Assembly (NCBI GenBank): GCA_905160935.1
Contig: CAJHZI010000240.1
Coordinates: forward strand, 65,001-129,000
DNA: 64,000 nt
Direction: 5' to 3'
From: Enchytraeus crypticus
Taxonomy: Eukaryota; Annelida; Clitellata; Enchytraeida; Enchytraeidae
The notes below the pieces were generated by a model. It searched no databases. It saw only the letters and a program-made list of their open reading frames with translations, and was not told the origin of the DNA. Below are positions 45,300-55,655 of the stretch, piece by piece. The first letter of the stretch is position 1; every line of letters begins with the position of its first letter. A program made the translations under genes and the position numbers.

Positions 45300-45435
45300 C
45301 TACTGTAACAGTAGTATTGCACTGAATATTATTATAGTAGTATTACACTGAATATTATTATAGTAGTATTGCACTGAATATTATTATAGTAGTATTGCAT
45401 TGAATATTATTATAGTAGTATTGCACTCAATATTA
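45300..45435 (+). repeat. 26-bp tandem repeat upstream of MFSD9
   Basis: About five units of agtagtattgcactgaatat + tattat. It ends 80 bp before the MFSD9 start codon, so it may lie in the promoter or 5' UTR. Confidence 0.85.
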
Positions 45436-45512
45436 TTAGAAGATAGAAGTCTTTGCCAATTTTCACTGTGGATCCTTACACCAATAGAAGGCTGAGATAA
45501 AGCGCTTCAGCC

Positions 45513-45563
45513 ATGCCATCTAGTAAAGCTGTTGTCTGCATGGTGCACCTCGTTGGATTCCTG
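45513..45563 (+). CDS. MFSD9: MFSD9 exon 1: start and first helix start
   Basis: This exon gives 17 codons, MPSSKAVVCMVHLVGFL. The donor is CTG|gtttgt. The later gtaagt at 45579 looks stronger but would put a stop in frame at the next exon, so phase and family sequence (LVGFL|DLFGV) choose the earlier site. Confidence 0.8.
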
Positions 45564-48500
45564 GTTTGTTATTTTACTTGTAAGTTGCTTTTGGATTTTT
45601 ACTTGATATTTTTTTTAGCAAAAGGACAGTGTTTCTGGATGATAGAAAGGAACTGAAAGACCATCTAAGATGTGCTATTGTAACAAGTTATTTATCTCTA
45701 TTGAAACTGTAAATGCATGGTCAATGGGTCATTAACTAGATGAACATTTTAGGAAATTTAGCTGTTCAGGCTGGTATTAGTATAATTTAACTCTTTATTT
45801 AGTGCAGATCCTGGCACTCTGATTGCGATGGCGACAGTTTACTGAAAGCATGCGAGTTAATATACTAATATATGTAATAATTGAAAAGTTTGTAAATATA
45901 TATTAAGGTTTTATTTTGATAGAGCTGGTAAAAGCTTATGTTAACGTCAGTTTCCTTACTCGAAAGTGATGTCAGTAACGGATGAGCCAGGATTTGAACC
46001 CTGCACATACTGGTCTGCAGTCGAATATCTTACCGACATCACCACTGGCTTCAGCCAGTGTCAATTGATATACCATTTCGGCAATAGGCACTAGTTATGC
46101 TGTATTGTAAGTTATTGTATTGCATAGGATTTATTTGGAGTCAGCATGATAATACCTCTACTCTCAAAGCACTATAAGGACATGGGAACTTCAGCCACTG
46201 CCATGGGTTTAATTAGTAAGTCTAATTAATACTACCTGTTGGCTCCATTTTAAGTTTACAGTAATGTTTAGAGAGAATTTTTTTTAAAGATTACTTTTCA
46301 TTGTGTTCATTAAGTACCGGTGCTGTACAACTTCACAGGGTTTGTGCAAAATCTGCAGGGGTTAAAAATTTTCATAAACTAGTAACATTGAAAGCAGTAA
46401 ATATTAGAGTACTTAATAACAGTATGGTTATTAATAGATATATCTGTTAAATTTATTAGTATTTATACGATAGTATTACTGTATCATCTTCATCTTCCAT
46501 TGAATTGAGTCTCAGTTTAACTAGGGTCAGAATTTGAAAATTGTGCAGCAATTTTCTAGATTTTCTAGAATTTCTAGGGTTCTAGATTTTCTTGAGTTTC
46601 GATGAACACCTCATTTAAGTAATGAACTAAAAAGTTAATATTACAGTTAAGTATTAAAAGAGTTTTAAATGCTGAGAATTTTCATAGCTTACAAGCATAC
46701 TTATTTTTTATGAAAAAGTACCTTTTTTATTTGAAAACTTTCCTTAAAAATATTACTTTATGAAGAATATAAAAATTAATTTAAGTAAATTAATTTTCAT
46801 GTGAATGAGCAACCGATCCATTGTCGAATTCCCTATGATTCATAGATAGATTGATTTGTTTATTTAGTGACTGATTGATTGATTTATGGATTTAGTGAAT
46901 GACTATAAATTGATTGATTAATTTTTGTTTGATTGATCAATTGATGGATTGGTTGTTTGATTTGATCGATTGATGGATTTGTTAATTTCATGAATGATTT
47001 ATAAATTTCTTGACTTTTGTTCGATCGATTAATTAATGGATTTGTTGTTTGATTTGATTGATTGATTGTTATATTAAGGTTCACTCTATGGAGCTATTCA
47101 GCTATTCTCTGGACCTGTAGTGGTTTGTACTTTTTATTCTTATATAATTTTAAAATTTTATATCTTTTTGTCCTATTTGTTTGATTATTTCTTTTTTGTT
47201 CTATTTGTTATTTTTACACTTGTTGTGTCCAGGCTACTGAAGAATAGACCATTCGTGGACCCCACGTGTCGTAAAAGGCGAAAAGCACCAAGATCCAAAC
47301 TAACGTCAGAAAGGGCTTTAGATTGTTGAGTGCCTTGGCTCCAGAAAGTTATATAGAATTGCTTAATCCTGATGATAGTTAAACTGGTATTCAAGAGAAG
47401 ATGATGAGTATGATGATAATGATGATAATGATGGTGATGATGATGATATTGATTAATTGTAGGGTCGCTGGTCAGATAGATCAGGAAGAAAGTTTGTTCT
47501 GCTGAGTTGTCTAGTTCTTTCTTCCGTCAGCTACCTCATGCTTGGTGCCACCAACACTGTCGTCATACTGCTCATATCTAGGATCATTGCTGGTCAGTTG
47601 TACTACTGTACTGCTCATATCTAGGATCATTGCAGGTCAGTTGTACTGCTGTACTGCTCATATCTAGGATCATTGCTGGTCAGTTGTACTGTTGTACTGC
47701 TCATGTCTAGAATCATTGCTGGTCAGTTGTACTGCTCATGTCTAAGATCATTGCAGGTCAGTTGTACTGCTGTACTGCTAATATTTAGGATCATTGCAGG
47801 TCAGTTGTACTGCTGTACTGCTCATATTTAGGATCATTGCAGGTCAGTTGTACTGCTGTACTGCTAATATCTATGATCATTGCTGGTCAGTTGTACTGCT
47901 GTACTGCTAATATCTAAGATCATTGCAGGTCAGTTGTACTGCTGTACTGCTCATATCTAGGATCATTGCAGGTCAGTTGTACTGCTGTATTGCTCATATT
48001 TAGGATCATTGCAGGTCTGTTGTACTACTGTACTGCTCATATCTAGGTTCATTGCTGGTCTGTTGTACTACTGTACTGCTCATATCTACTGCTCATATCT
48101 ACTGCTCATATCATAATTAGCTAGTTATTCAAAACATTATAGATGATGTTATTATTCTCATCACTATAATTCCTTGCAATTCAGAGACGTCTGACAAGCC
48201 AATGTCAGGGACGTCATTGCCTTATAATAAATATAATAAAGGTTTGAAGTCCGTTTCCACATATAACGATAATGTCAGGGACGTCCCCATCACTTGGTCA
48301 TTGCTGGTCAGTTGTACTGCTGTACTGCTAATATCTAGAATCATTGCTGGTCAGTTGTACAGCTGTACTGCTCATATCTAAGATCATTGCTGGTCAGTTG
48401 TACTACTGTACTGCTCATATTTAGGATCATTGCAGGTCAGTTGTACTGCTGTACTGCTCATGTCTAAGATCATTGCCGGTCAGTTGTACTACTGTACTGC

Positions 48501-50267
48501 TCATGTCTAGGATCATTGCAGGTCAGTTGTACTGCTGTACTGCTCATGTCTAAGATCATTGCCGGTCAGTTGTACTACTGTACTGCTCATGTCTAGGATC
48601 ATTGCCGGTCAGTTGTACTACTGTACTGCTCATGTCTAGGATCATTGCCGGTCAGTTGTACTACTGTACTGCTCATGTCTAGGATCATTACTACTTAGTT
48701 GTATTTTAATTAAACTAGATTTGAATCCTGCATCTATTGATTCTCAGTTGGTCACCTTGCTGATATTAATTTTGATATTCAGGATTGTTGAGGCTACGAA
48801 ATGTTCATCATAAAGTATTGCTCTGTTATCTTGTTACATTTTTTGTATCCAGGATTGTTCAAGCACAGTCAGGAACTGTGTAAAGCTCTGCTGTCAGATA
48901 TTACCCCGTCATCCCAACATTCCGCCGTGTTTGGTCACTTTAACTCCGTATCTAGTACAGGATTTATCTTTGGACCGCTGATTGGAGGGCACTTAAGTGA
49001 TCTGCCGCACGGATTCTTCATCATGTGCACTACTGCTGCCGTTCTATTCTTTATCAGCTTCAGTGAGACCATGTTTGCTATCAATCAATAAACGAATAAG
49101 AATTTAACGTCCGATACCTCGCCATAAGTGTGGTGACACGTGATGGGGACGTCCCTGACATTATCCTTATATGTGGAAACGGACTTCAAACCTTTATTAT
49201 TATTTATTATAAGGCAATGACGTCCCTGACATTGGCTTGTCAGACGTCTCTGAATTGCAAGGAATTATAGTGATGAGAATAATAATAACATTATCTATAA
49301 TGTTTTGAGTAACTAGCTAATTATGATCGAATGAGTGAATATATGATTGAACGAGGTAATGCTTAAATTATTCTTATTTTGGGTTAGCCTATTCAATTTT
49401 TTTAAAAGATTTATTTCTATGCTTTCATTTATCTATGCAATTCATTATTTACCAAATACTATTTATTAATTATTTTATGTTCATAATTGTTGGAATTTGG
49501 CTGTATAATTGCATGAATTAAATATAAGTTTTCGTTGTTTTTTTTAAAAATATTTTGTTTGTTTAGTATTGGTCAAGTTCCTGGTACCTGGACCATCAGT
49601 CTATGTCAATCTCAAACCTGAACCCGCCCATTCCGCAAACAAAGATCTCTCATTGGTCGACACTCTACGCGCCCTCTCTCGCACCGGCCTATGGGACATT
49701 TTTCTCGTTCGATTCTTTCTCGGTCTGGCTGTTCTCGTCTATCGCTCAAATCTCGCTCTAGACCTCGAGTCTCGCTATGCCGCATCGGGCAAGACCATCG
49801 GCTACCTGATCTCTTACAGCGGATTGGTCGGAACTGCGGCCGGTTTCGCGGTTGGACCAATAGCGTCTCATTACAGCAGCGACTCTAAACTTCTGTTCCA
49901 TTCGTCAATCGCTCAGTTTCTATCGCTCGCCGGGATCATATTTGCTCCCAGTATGATTGGCGTGGCCGTGTGTTTGACGTTGTTGGGCGTCGTGAACGCC
50001 ATAGCACGGGTGTCCTCTCTTCAGGTCACCCTGGTGAGGGGAGGGGAGCACGAGAAGGGAATTTTGATGGGTTTGGGGGCAAGTGTGTTGTCCGGCAGTA
50101 GAATGGTTGCCCCACTTGTGGCAGGGCTAGCCGATGATGGTTGGTTGCCCTTTGGGTCGGGTGTTATGGCGGCTTTAGTGGCATTGGTGGGTGTAGTTAT
50201 TCTTTGGTGCCGGATGTCACCGTGGATAGAAGAAGAACGGATAGCTTCAAGTTTGAAGTTGTTGTAA
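45513..50267 (+). CDS. MFSD9: MFSD9-like major facilitator transporter, 6 exons
   Basis: Exons: 45513-45563, 46128-46215, 47079-47122, 47463-47592, 48853-49062, 49567-50267; joined in phase they give 407 aa (human MFSD9 is about 474). HLVGFLDLFGVSMIIPLLS is the first membrane segment, GRWSDRSGRK (62-71) is the MFS loop 2-3 signature, and GLFKHSQELCKALLSD plus GHFNSVSSTGFIFGPLIGG match MFSD9 rather than MFSD10. The last exon holds the second six-helix half. MFSD9 is an orphan transporter of intracellular or plasma membranes; its substrate is unknown. The start ATG gives a shorter N-terminus than in vertebrates. Intron 4 carries a minisatellite that repeats the exon 4 donor. The gene is convergent with COX20. 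Confidence 0.92.
45915..46060 (-). mobile_element. SINE S1, inverted, in MFSD9 intron 1
   Basis: A full copy: cttactcgaaagtgatgtca, gagccaggatttgaaccctg, acatcaccactggcttcagc. Confidence 0.75.
46128..46215 (+). CDS. MFSD9: MFSD9 exon 2: first helix
   Basis: 29 codons plus one base, DLFGVSMIIPLLSKHYKDMG onward. The acceptor is ttgcatag and the donor is A|gtaagt. Confidence 0.92.
46840..47078 (+). repeat. GATT-type repeat before MFSD9 exon 3 acceptor
   Basis: Diverged gattgatt sequence ending gattgattgattgttatattaag. Confidence 0.85.
47079..47122 (+). CDS. MFSD9: MFSD9 exon 3: second helix
   Basis: This 44-bp exon encodes SLYGAIQLFSGPVV after a split Ser codon. The acceptor tatattaag follows GATT repeats; the donor is gtttgt. 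It is too short to stand out as an open frame and is placed by phase and family sequence. Confidence 0.9.
47210..47415 (+). repeat. Dispersed repeat R1 copy in MFSD9 intron 3
   Basis: Contains cacgtgtcgtaaaaggcgaa, tgagtgccttggctccagaa and aaactggtattcaagagaag, then (GATGAT)n. Confidence 0.65.
47463..47592 (+). CDS. MFSD9: MFSD9 exon 4: RWSDRSGRK loop
   Basis: This exon gives 43 codons plus one base, with GRWSDRSGRKFVLLSCLVLS then LLISRIIAG. The donor G|gtcagt and the preceding 25 or so exon bases are the founder unit of the 43-bp array that fills intron 4. Confidence 0.93.
47593..48690 (+). repeat. 43-bp array copying the MFSD9 exon 4 donor
   Basis: More than 20 units of ggtcagttgtactgctgtac + tgctcatatctaggatcatt + gca, split at 48112-48293 by the inverted-repeat arm. 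Each unit includes the last 25 or so exon bases and the donor g|gtcagt. Confidence 0.93.
48112..48293 (+). repeat. Left arm of inverted repeat flanking MFSD9 exon 5
   Basis: 182 bp made of foldback-family sequence (ccaatgtcagggacgtcatt, agtccgtttccacatataac). Its reverse complement matches 49140-49325 almost base for base. It is inserted into, and splits, the 43-bp array of intron 4. Confidence 0.85.
48853..49062 (+). CDS. MFSD9: MFSD9 exon 5
   Basis: Two bases, 69 codons and one base: LFKHSQELCKALLSD, FGHFNSVSSTGFIFGPLIGG, and the hydrophobic FFIMCTTAAVLFFISF. The acceptor is gtatccag and the donor is A|gtgaga. It is flanked by a near-identical inverted repeat (48112-48293 and 49140-49325). 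Confidence 0.94.
49140..49325 (-). repeat. Right arm of inverted repeat flanking MFSD9 exon 5
   Basis: Lies in intron 5; begins gtgatggggacgtccctgac and ends gagtaactagctaattatg. Only a handful of differences from the reverse complement of the left arm are visible. Confidence 0.85.
49567..50267 (+). CDS. MFSD9: MFSD9 last exon 6: C-terminal six helices
   Basis: Two bases plus 232 codons and TAA. The acceptor is gtttgtttag. After a soluble linker (PGPSVYVNLKPEPAHSAN) come alternating hydrophobic segments typical of the second MFS half, such as IFLVRFFLGLAVLVYR and VAVCLTLLGVVNAIARV. It ends with the polar tail SPWIEEERIASSLKLL. Confidence 0.93.
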
Positions 50268-51895
50268 TCTGGTTGTTTGTTTGTGGATATTTATGAGTAA
50301 TTTTTATATCTCTCTCTTAGTGCACTGCCTACTGGCAGGTCCATGGTAAAAATGGACCTGCACCACACACATACCTAAGCCTCCAAGTAGCTGGATTACA
50401 GGAGCACGCCACAACTCCCAATATTTTATACATGTTAATATATTTCTTTGTTAGATTTTGAGGGCTTTAAATAAGAAAGAATACATTTTCTTCTTTTTAA
50501 ACTAAATTGTTTTACCTCACTCTTTGTCTTGCATTGATGGTGCTGCGTAATGGTAGGTTCAGAATTATTGAACTACAATCTCCTATTTCTCGTACAATCT
50601 GCTTTCTCCCTTTGTTTTTCAATTTTATTCTTTTTAGAGATGAAGAGGAATGTGGAGGATTGAGATAGTTGGAGGAATGACTTACTATGTACGTGCCATG
50701 AGGCTGTTCTCTGAAAGCGAGAGGGAATAGTGTATAATAATGACAACAATTAGAGTGCTACAGTCATCAATGACAACATCGAGCACTATTGAGACAAAAT
50801 CAAGCCAGCGAGCAAAAAGAAGGTCCAGACATGGTGCAAATTCCAAAATCAAGAACATCAGTCCAAAGTAAAGGGAATTAAAGAAAAGGAGGTTTAGGCA
50901 CAGGTCGCAACTCATGGACACGAGATGTAAGACTGAGAGTGGGAATGGTGTATAATTTAACATTAAAGCAACTTAATCATTTGAAAATAATAAAAAAAAG
51001 AAGACTGTGAATCTGAATATACACGTTTTGTAATTTGTAAGTTCTAATTGAAAATATTTCTAGAAGAATTTCTGTTCAGGTAAAGTTGATGTTGATGGGA
51101 ATAGTGCTGGTTTTTTTGTTAACGAAATATGATGGTATTTATATTCTCTGCAATTTAATAGCACAAACATTTGGTCAAAGTTTCAGTTAGATTAGTTATT
51201 TATGTTATCTTCTCTACAGTCAATCAGCATATCAAGTCTGAGCATAGATTGAACGTTCGTGTAAGATGTTATTGAATGAGTTACACATGTTTCGAGTCAC
51301 CTATTTTGAATTCAATCATATCCCATTTTTATTAAAAATTTGTGAACTAATCTGTTTTGACGTTGTCACGAGGTGATGTGCATACTGGTATATACCTGGA
51401 GATATTGTATTGAATATACCTTATAACATAGAGTAATAGTAATAATTATTATAATAATCAAGGTTTAACGCCCATTTTCATATCCAAGGATGAAGTCAGG
51501 GACGCCCCTGTGTATTGTATCAAATGCAACAGATTCTAAATTCTAATTAGGCTCATTGCAACAGAGAATGGTGGCTAATCAACTGCAAAACCACACAAAA
51601 GAAAATAACAGAATGTCATAATAGCGTAGGGGTAACGTCATGAAGTTTTAAATGTCAGACCCTGAGGTGAATTGAACCCTTGTGGGTTCGAATCCCAGCA
51701 GCACTGATCTGAAAGTAAAATCTCGGACATACACTGGACTGGTTATACGGAAAATTGAATAAATTGCCTAATGGTTTAAACATGTGGTATTAAAAAGTGA
51801 CAGATATCAACATAGTTGATCATTTCACTGTAATGCGTATCTACTTCTACAAAAGAAAAAGTCAAAACTTAAATCAAACATTCTAACATCCATTG
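50268..51895. other. Region between convergent MFSD9 and COX20
   Basis: Holds an RTE fragment (50318-50350), a family E 3' end (50745-50985, -), AT-rich unique sequence, a foldback fragment (51465-51515), and the S2 SINE. No gene is seen; both 3' UTRs must lie here. Confidence 0.65.
51620..51850 (+). mobile_element. S2 SINE between MFSD9 and COX20
   Basis: Contains gcgtaggggtaacgtcatga, tgtgggttcgaatcccagca, actggactggttatacggaa. It ends about 45 bp from the COX20 stop codon, so it probably lies in or next to the COX20 3' UTR. Confidence 0.78.
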
Positions 51896-52136
51896 CTACC
51901 GCTCTCTATTAACATCTTTGATATTTGAAGTGTTAGAATTTTTAACAGTTTCACTGGGGGAACCTGAACCCCCGGTTCTATTGTTCAAAATTGGACCAAT
52001 CCCGGCCCCCGGGGGCACGTCCTGCCACTGCTGGGGGTCACCCATTGTCCCCTCCCGCAGTAGTTTCTGCTCAAAAGCTTTGCGGAAGATCTTCTCTTCG
52101 AGTTCTTGCTTGGCTAAGTTGTAGTGGCAGTAGCAC
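51896..52136 (-). CDS. COX20: COX20 exon 3
   Basis: One base, 79 codons and stop. CYCHYNLAKQELEEKIFRKA is the most recognisable COX20 stretch; the rest is a low-complexity tail. The acceptor is tatatcag. Confidence 0.93.
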
Positions 52137-53471
52137 CTGATATAAAGCAAGACAGCCATTTTAATAATAAACTTAAAAATAATAACTTAATAAATTATAT
52201 TAATAAAGCATGTTTACGATCTCATATGGTAAATTTTGATTTGATTTCTATTTAGTTGATTATTATGGGGCTATTTCTGTAAGGCAGTCTCAATGATCGA
52301 TTTCGGCCATGACACTCTATATATGCTATTGTTGTTAATCATAATAATAACAATAATAATAATAATAACAAAAATAATAAGGCTTTCCATTATTTGAAAA
52401 ATAAGTAATGCAGTCTGCTTCAACAATTCTTTTAAGCTTATTGATGACCTCGAGTAGCCGGGTGGCGATTCAGCACGTATTGCACGAATCGTTTTTATCA
52501 AACCTCGCATTCTTTACACCCGGTGTAAAAACTTGAAATACAAAAAATAATAATATATTAATAAACATTAACTAATTAAATAATAGTATTAATAACTTAA
52601 TTACAGATTCATAAATAATGTTAATCACAAATGCATTACTTAATTTTTTAATAGAATTTATGTTAATGTTACTAATGTCTTGTAACTGTATGCTCTATGC
52701 TTGTATAAATTAAGAAAATAAGGGGTGACTTGTAATTTGCTTAATTAATCTAAGAAGCCTGAGATAATGGAGTCGAGTTATTAATATTATTATAATTATT
52801 AATTTATTAATATTACCATTGTTATTCTTAGGTATTAAGATTGATTAATATTTTGTTGTGTTAATATTATTATGTGGAGAAAAAGTGAAATATATACTGC
52901 CATTGGCGATGTCGGTACCGATTCGACCGCGGATCAGTATATGTGGGATTCAAATCCTGGGCTCTCCTGTCACTGACATGACGGCTTTGGAGTGACGAAA
53001 CTGACGTTCACATGAGCGTTTTTAGTATGAGTCAATATAGTCATGCAGCTTTAGGCTATTATATATTTTATTTTATTTCTATTTAATATTTGATTTTCTC
53101 TCTCTCTCTTAGCGCACTGCCTACTGGCAGGTCCATGGTATATAACGCCTTCACTCTTCTCTATCTTCTATTTTCCTCTTATGTCCACAAGCGAGTGGAT
53201 CTTTAAATCATTTCTATTTAATATTTGATTTTCTTTCTCTCGTTTAGTGCACTGCCTACTGGCAGATCCAATGGTCCATGGTATATAGAGCCTCCATTCA
53301 TCTCTATCTTCCGTTTTCCTCTTCATGTCCACAAACGAGTGGATCTTTAAATTATTTATAACATTCCTTTTCATATATACCATTATTCTTGGAGGGATTC
53401 CGCTTATGACGAGGAGGACCTCCATATTCCATGTATGTTTTCTGCGGTATGTCAGATTTCATGCAATAAAC

Positions 53472-53511
<40 letters not shown>

Positions 53512-54109
53512 TGTGCCTTTCTCAGCTTCAACAGACATTTACTGGACAGGGGTGTGTGTTTGATTTATTCAAGAATATAAACTACAACATACGGGAAATT
53601 AAGGAACATACCAGGATGATAGTGTCACACCTACGTAGCTCGCCATTCCAACGTGCGTTGCCATCCTTGTTCTACCTGTAAATAATATCAAGTAATAAAG
53701 ACTTAACTTATAACACTATATGGGAATGACTTACGATATGGTATTTGAGACAGAGAAGAGTGGAGAAGATCTTTTCGTAACCCGATCCTAGTTTAACTGG
53801 AAGTAAATGGATGATGATGATGAGGATGAAATTGAAGACTTTACTTATAATTCACGTATATTTTTTGTCTCCATCCACTTGAATAAAGCGCAAGAAATAA
53901 TAAATTAGACATAATAAATTAGTCATTAGACATAAAATTTGGTCTATAGGATTCACATTTAAACTACATATTAGTGATCACATACTAGTAAAGAGGAAGT
54001 AGGCAAGGCCCATTCCTAATCCAGATGACAGTCCATACAGCATAGAAGTTCTGTAGCACGGCGTCTCCAGCTTCTGCTGCAGCCATCCCTTCTTCTCGTC
54101 CTCTGCCAT
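51896..54109 (-). CDS. COX20: COX20, cytochrome c oxidase assembly factor, 3 exons
   Basis: Exons on the minus strand: 54109-53986, 53675-53612, 52136-51896; phases agree and give 142 aa (human 118). COX20 is a mitochondrial inner-membrane chaperone that stabilises newly made COX2 during complex IV assembly. Residues 17-42 (PCYRTSMLYGLSSGLGMGLA, then YFLF) and about 50-64 (ASYVGVTLSSWCYCHY) are the two membrane segments. YNLAKQELEEKI and LLREGTMGDP match the conserved region after the second helix. The C-terminal tail is longer and Ser/Gly/Asn-rich compared with human. It is convergent with MFSD9 and head-to-head with PNPT1. Confidence 0.93.
52395..52535 (+). mobile_element. Family A 3' tail fragment in COX20 intron 2
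   Basis: Contains atgcagtctgcttcaacaat, tgatgacctcgagtagccgg and attctttacacccggtgt, closely matching the end of copy 1. Antisense to COX20. Confidence 0.75.
52895..53025 (+). mobile_element. SINE S1 in COX20 intron 2
   Basis: Contains attggcgatgtcggtaccga, gaccgcggatcagtatatgt and aatcctgggctctcctgtca. Confidence 0.75.
53100..53350 (-). mobile_element. Two tandem RTE-like 3' fragments in COX20 intron 2
   Basis: Two head-to-tail copies, each starting ctgcctactggcag and ending gagtggatctttaaa, with ctatttaatatttgattttc repeated between them. Smaller pieces: 50318-50350 and 62478-62515. Confidence 0.7.
53612..53675 (-). CDS. COX20: COX20 exon 2
   Basis: This 64-bp exon encodes RTRMATHVGMASYVGVTLSS between split Ser and Trp codons. 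The acceptor is atttacag and the donor is TG|gtatgt. It matches the human TSR...GGFILVTLGCW region in position. An open frame on the opposite strand covers it and is a shadow. Confidence 0.9.
53986..54109 (-). CDS. COX20: COX20 exon 1
   Basis: 41 codons plus one base, MAEDEKKGWLQQKLETPC onward to AYFLFT. The donor is A|gtatgt. The ATG is the first in frame. Confidence 0.92.
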
Positions 54110-54199
54110 CACAGCTTATACAGGATTCCGTCGAGATCTCTATTCTGTTGACATGCAAATACATCTTTAATTAAATAAAAAAATTAAATTAAAAACACA

Positions 54200-54425
54200 A
54201 ATATTATAGTGAAATGATCAACTATGTTGATATCGATCACTTTCAATACCACATGTACATATGAATAAACCGTTACGCAATTTTTCCCATTTTCAATGCA
54301 ACCGGTCTAGTTACACTGAAGTGACATTTTACTCTAGTCCGAGATTTTACTCTCAGATCAGCGCGGCTGGGTTTCGAACCCACGAGAGTTCAATTCACTT
54401 CAGGATCTGTTATGTATTAAGACAG
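54200..54425 (-). mobile_element. S2 SINE upstream of COX20, inverted
   Basis: Contains gtgaaatgatcaactatgtt, a short internal duplication (gacattttactctagtccga), ctgggtttcgaacccacgag. It is 90 bp upstream of the COX20 ATG, so it may lie in the COX20 promoter or 5' UTR. Confidence 0.75.
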
Positions 54426-55074
54426 CCTATAAAGCTGTATCATCTGTAATCCTAGCAATTTAATATCATTAATATCATAATTAATATTAATCCAAGCCAC
54501 TGCCGACAGAAAATTTCAACGTAAGCAAAGGCAGGCCCTAGCCTAATCTTATTTCAGTAGTGGCGATATCTTATGAATTTTTCTGAATGATGACAAACAG
54601 GCAGTGTTTATAATACGTATATTGTAATATTTAAATAATGTATTATTTAAAGCACAAACAGATTTTTGCTCATCAGATAGACTACGGCTTAACGTGACAG
54701 ACTGGTGTCTTTGACAACTATATTCTCAGCATTTTCGCATTTTTCATTTTTATTAAATAATTAAAAATCGCCTAACCTTCAATCTTACAAGCCTCTATTA
54801 TCACTAATATAAACACAACGGTAGGCATTTCTTATGCTTCTTTTCACTGCTTGACGTTACTTTGTGGATATCAGAGCACTCTTTACCTTCAGAAGCCTCC
54901 ACTGATATCGGTCCCGGACGAGATCGTAGACAGTCTCTTCGAGAGGGTATATTTAATGTATATTTGTCCCAAGAAGGTTATATGGCCACTTAACCTCTAT
55001 GATTTTTCTTATATCTTCATTATATATAACAACGATATATACACAACGCTTATATACATAACATAACGTAACAA

Positions 55075-55490
55075 CAATTAGAGTGCTACAGTCATCAATG
55101 ACAACATCAAGCACTATTGAGACAAAATCAAGCCGGCGAGCAAAAAAAGGTCCAAAAACGGTGCAAATTCCAAAATCCAGAAAATCAGTCCAAAGTAAGG
55201 AAATTAAGGGAAATGAGGTTTAGGCACTGGTCGCAACTCATGCATGAACACTGGATGAAAAAGAGAGACGGAAAAGATAGGTCTTCAACTGCTTATGGAA
55301 CTGCTCATAGGAAAGCAAAGGCTGATGTGATTCAAATGAAGATTTCCGAAGATTGGATGGAAGAGAATTCCAGATCTGAGGTGCAGCATGTTGGAAAGAA
55401 CGATTAGATAGCTTAGAGCGTGAAGGTAAGCTAGGTCTCACAAGAGTAATTAACTTAGAAGACCGAGTAATAGCAGGCTGCATCACTAAA
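55075..55490 (-). mobile_element. Family E non-LTR retrotransposon, C-terminus and 3' UTR
   Basis: The minus frame 55486-55238 reads LVRPSLPSRSKLSNRSFQHA + APQIWNSLPSNLRKSS and LKTYLFRLSF, a standard end of RT polyproteins of the CR1/L2 type. The 3' UTR follows (gactgattttctggattttg, gatgttgtcattgatgactg). Confidence 0.75.
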
Positions 55491-55655
55491 CCTCCTTTTC
55501 TTTAATACCCTGTACTTTGGACTGATTATCTGGATTTTGGAATTTGCACCGTTTTGGACCATCTTTTTGCTCGCAGGCTTGATTTTGTCTCGATAGTGCT
55601 CGATGTTGTCATTGATGACAGTAGCACTCTACTTGTTGTTGTTGTTGTATATTGT
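55490..55655 (+). mobile_element. Family E 3' UTR copy, opposite orientation
   Basis: Contains tgtactttggactgattatc, tggaatttgcaccgttttgg, atgttgtcattgatgacagt, ending (GTT)n. Further copies: 16375-16490 (+), 50745-50985 (-), 60660-60850 (+). Confidence 0.75.

Larger units (their letters stand above)
40178..45512. other. Intergenic region between divergent CAP/ShK and MFSD9 genes
   Basis: Contains (AAT)n, a family A tail fragment, the decayed S2 SINE, the hAT-type element, an AT-rich stretch (41820-42300), complex ACAT/TATA repeats (42365-43090), two retrotransposon remnants and a 26-bp array. No cellular gene is recognised. Confidence 0.65.

Noticed and set aside
47593-48690. Regularly repeated units resembling a CRISPR array
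   Set aside because: Units are directly tandem without unique spacers, in an animal intron.
49612-49860. Arg-rich minus-strand frame
   Set aside because: Antisense shadow of MFSD9 exon 6.
52271-52510. 79-aa minus-strand frame
   Set aside because: Antisense of a retrotransposon 3' tail and an AT-rich intron.
53325-53681. 118-aa forward open frame with a good-looking acceptor and a nearby AATAAA
   Set aside because: Its coding-like half is the opposite strand of COX20 exon 2, which fits family sequence and phase exactly; the rest is TA repeat.
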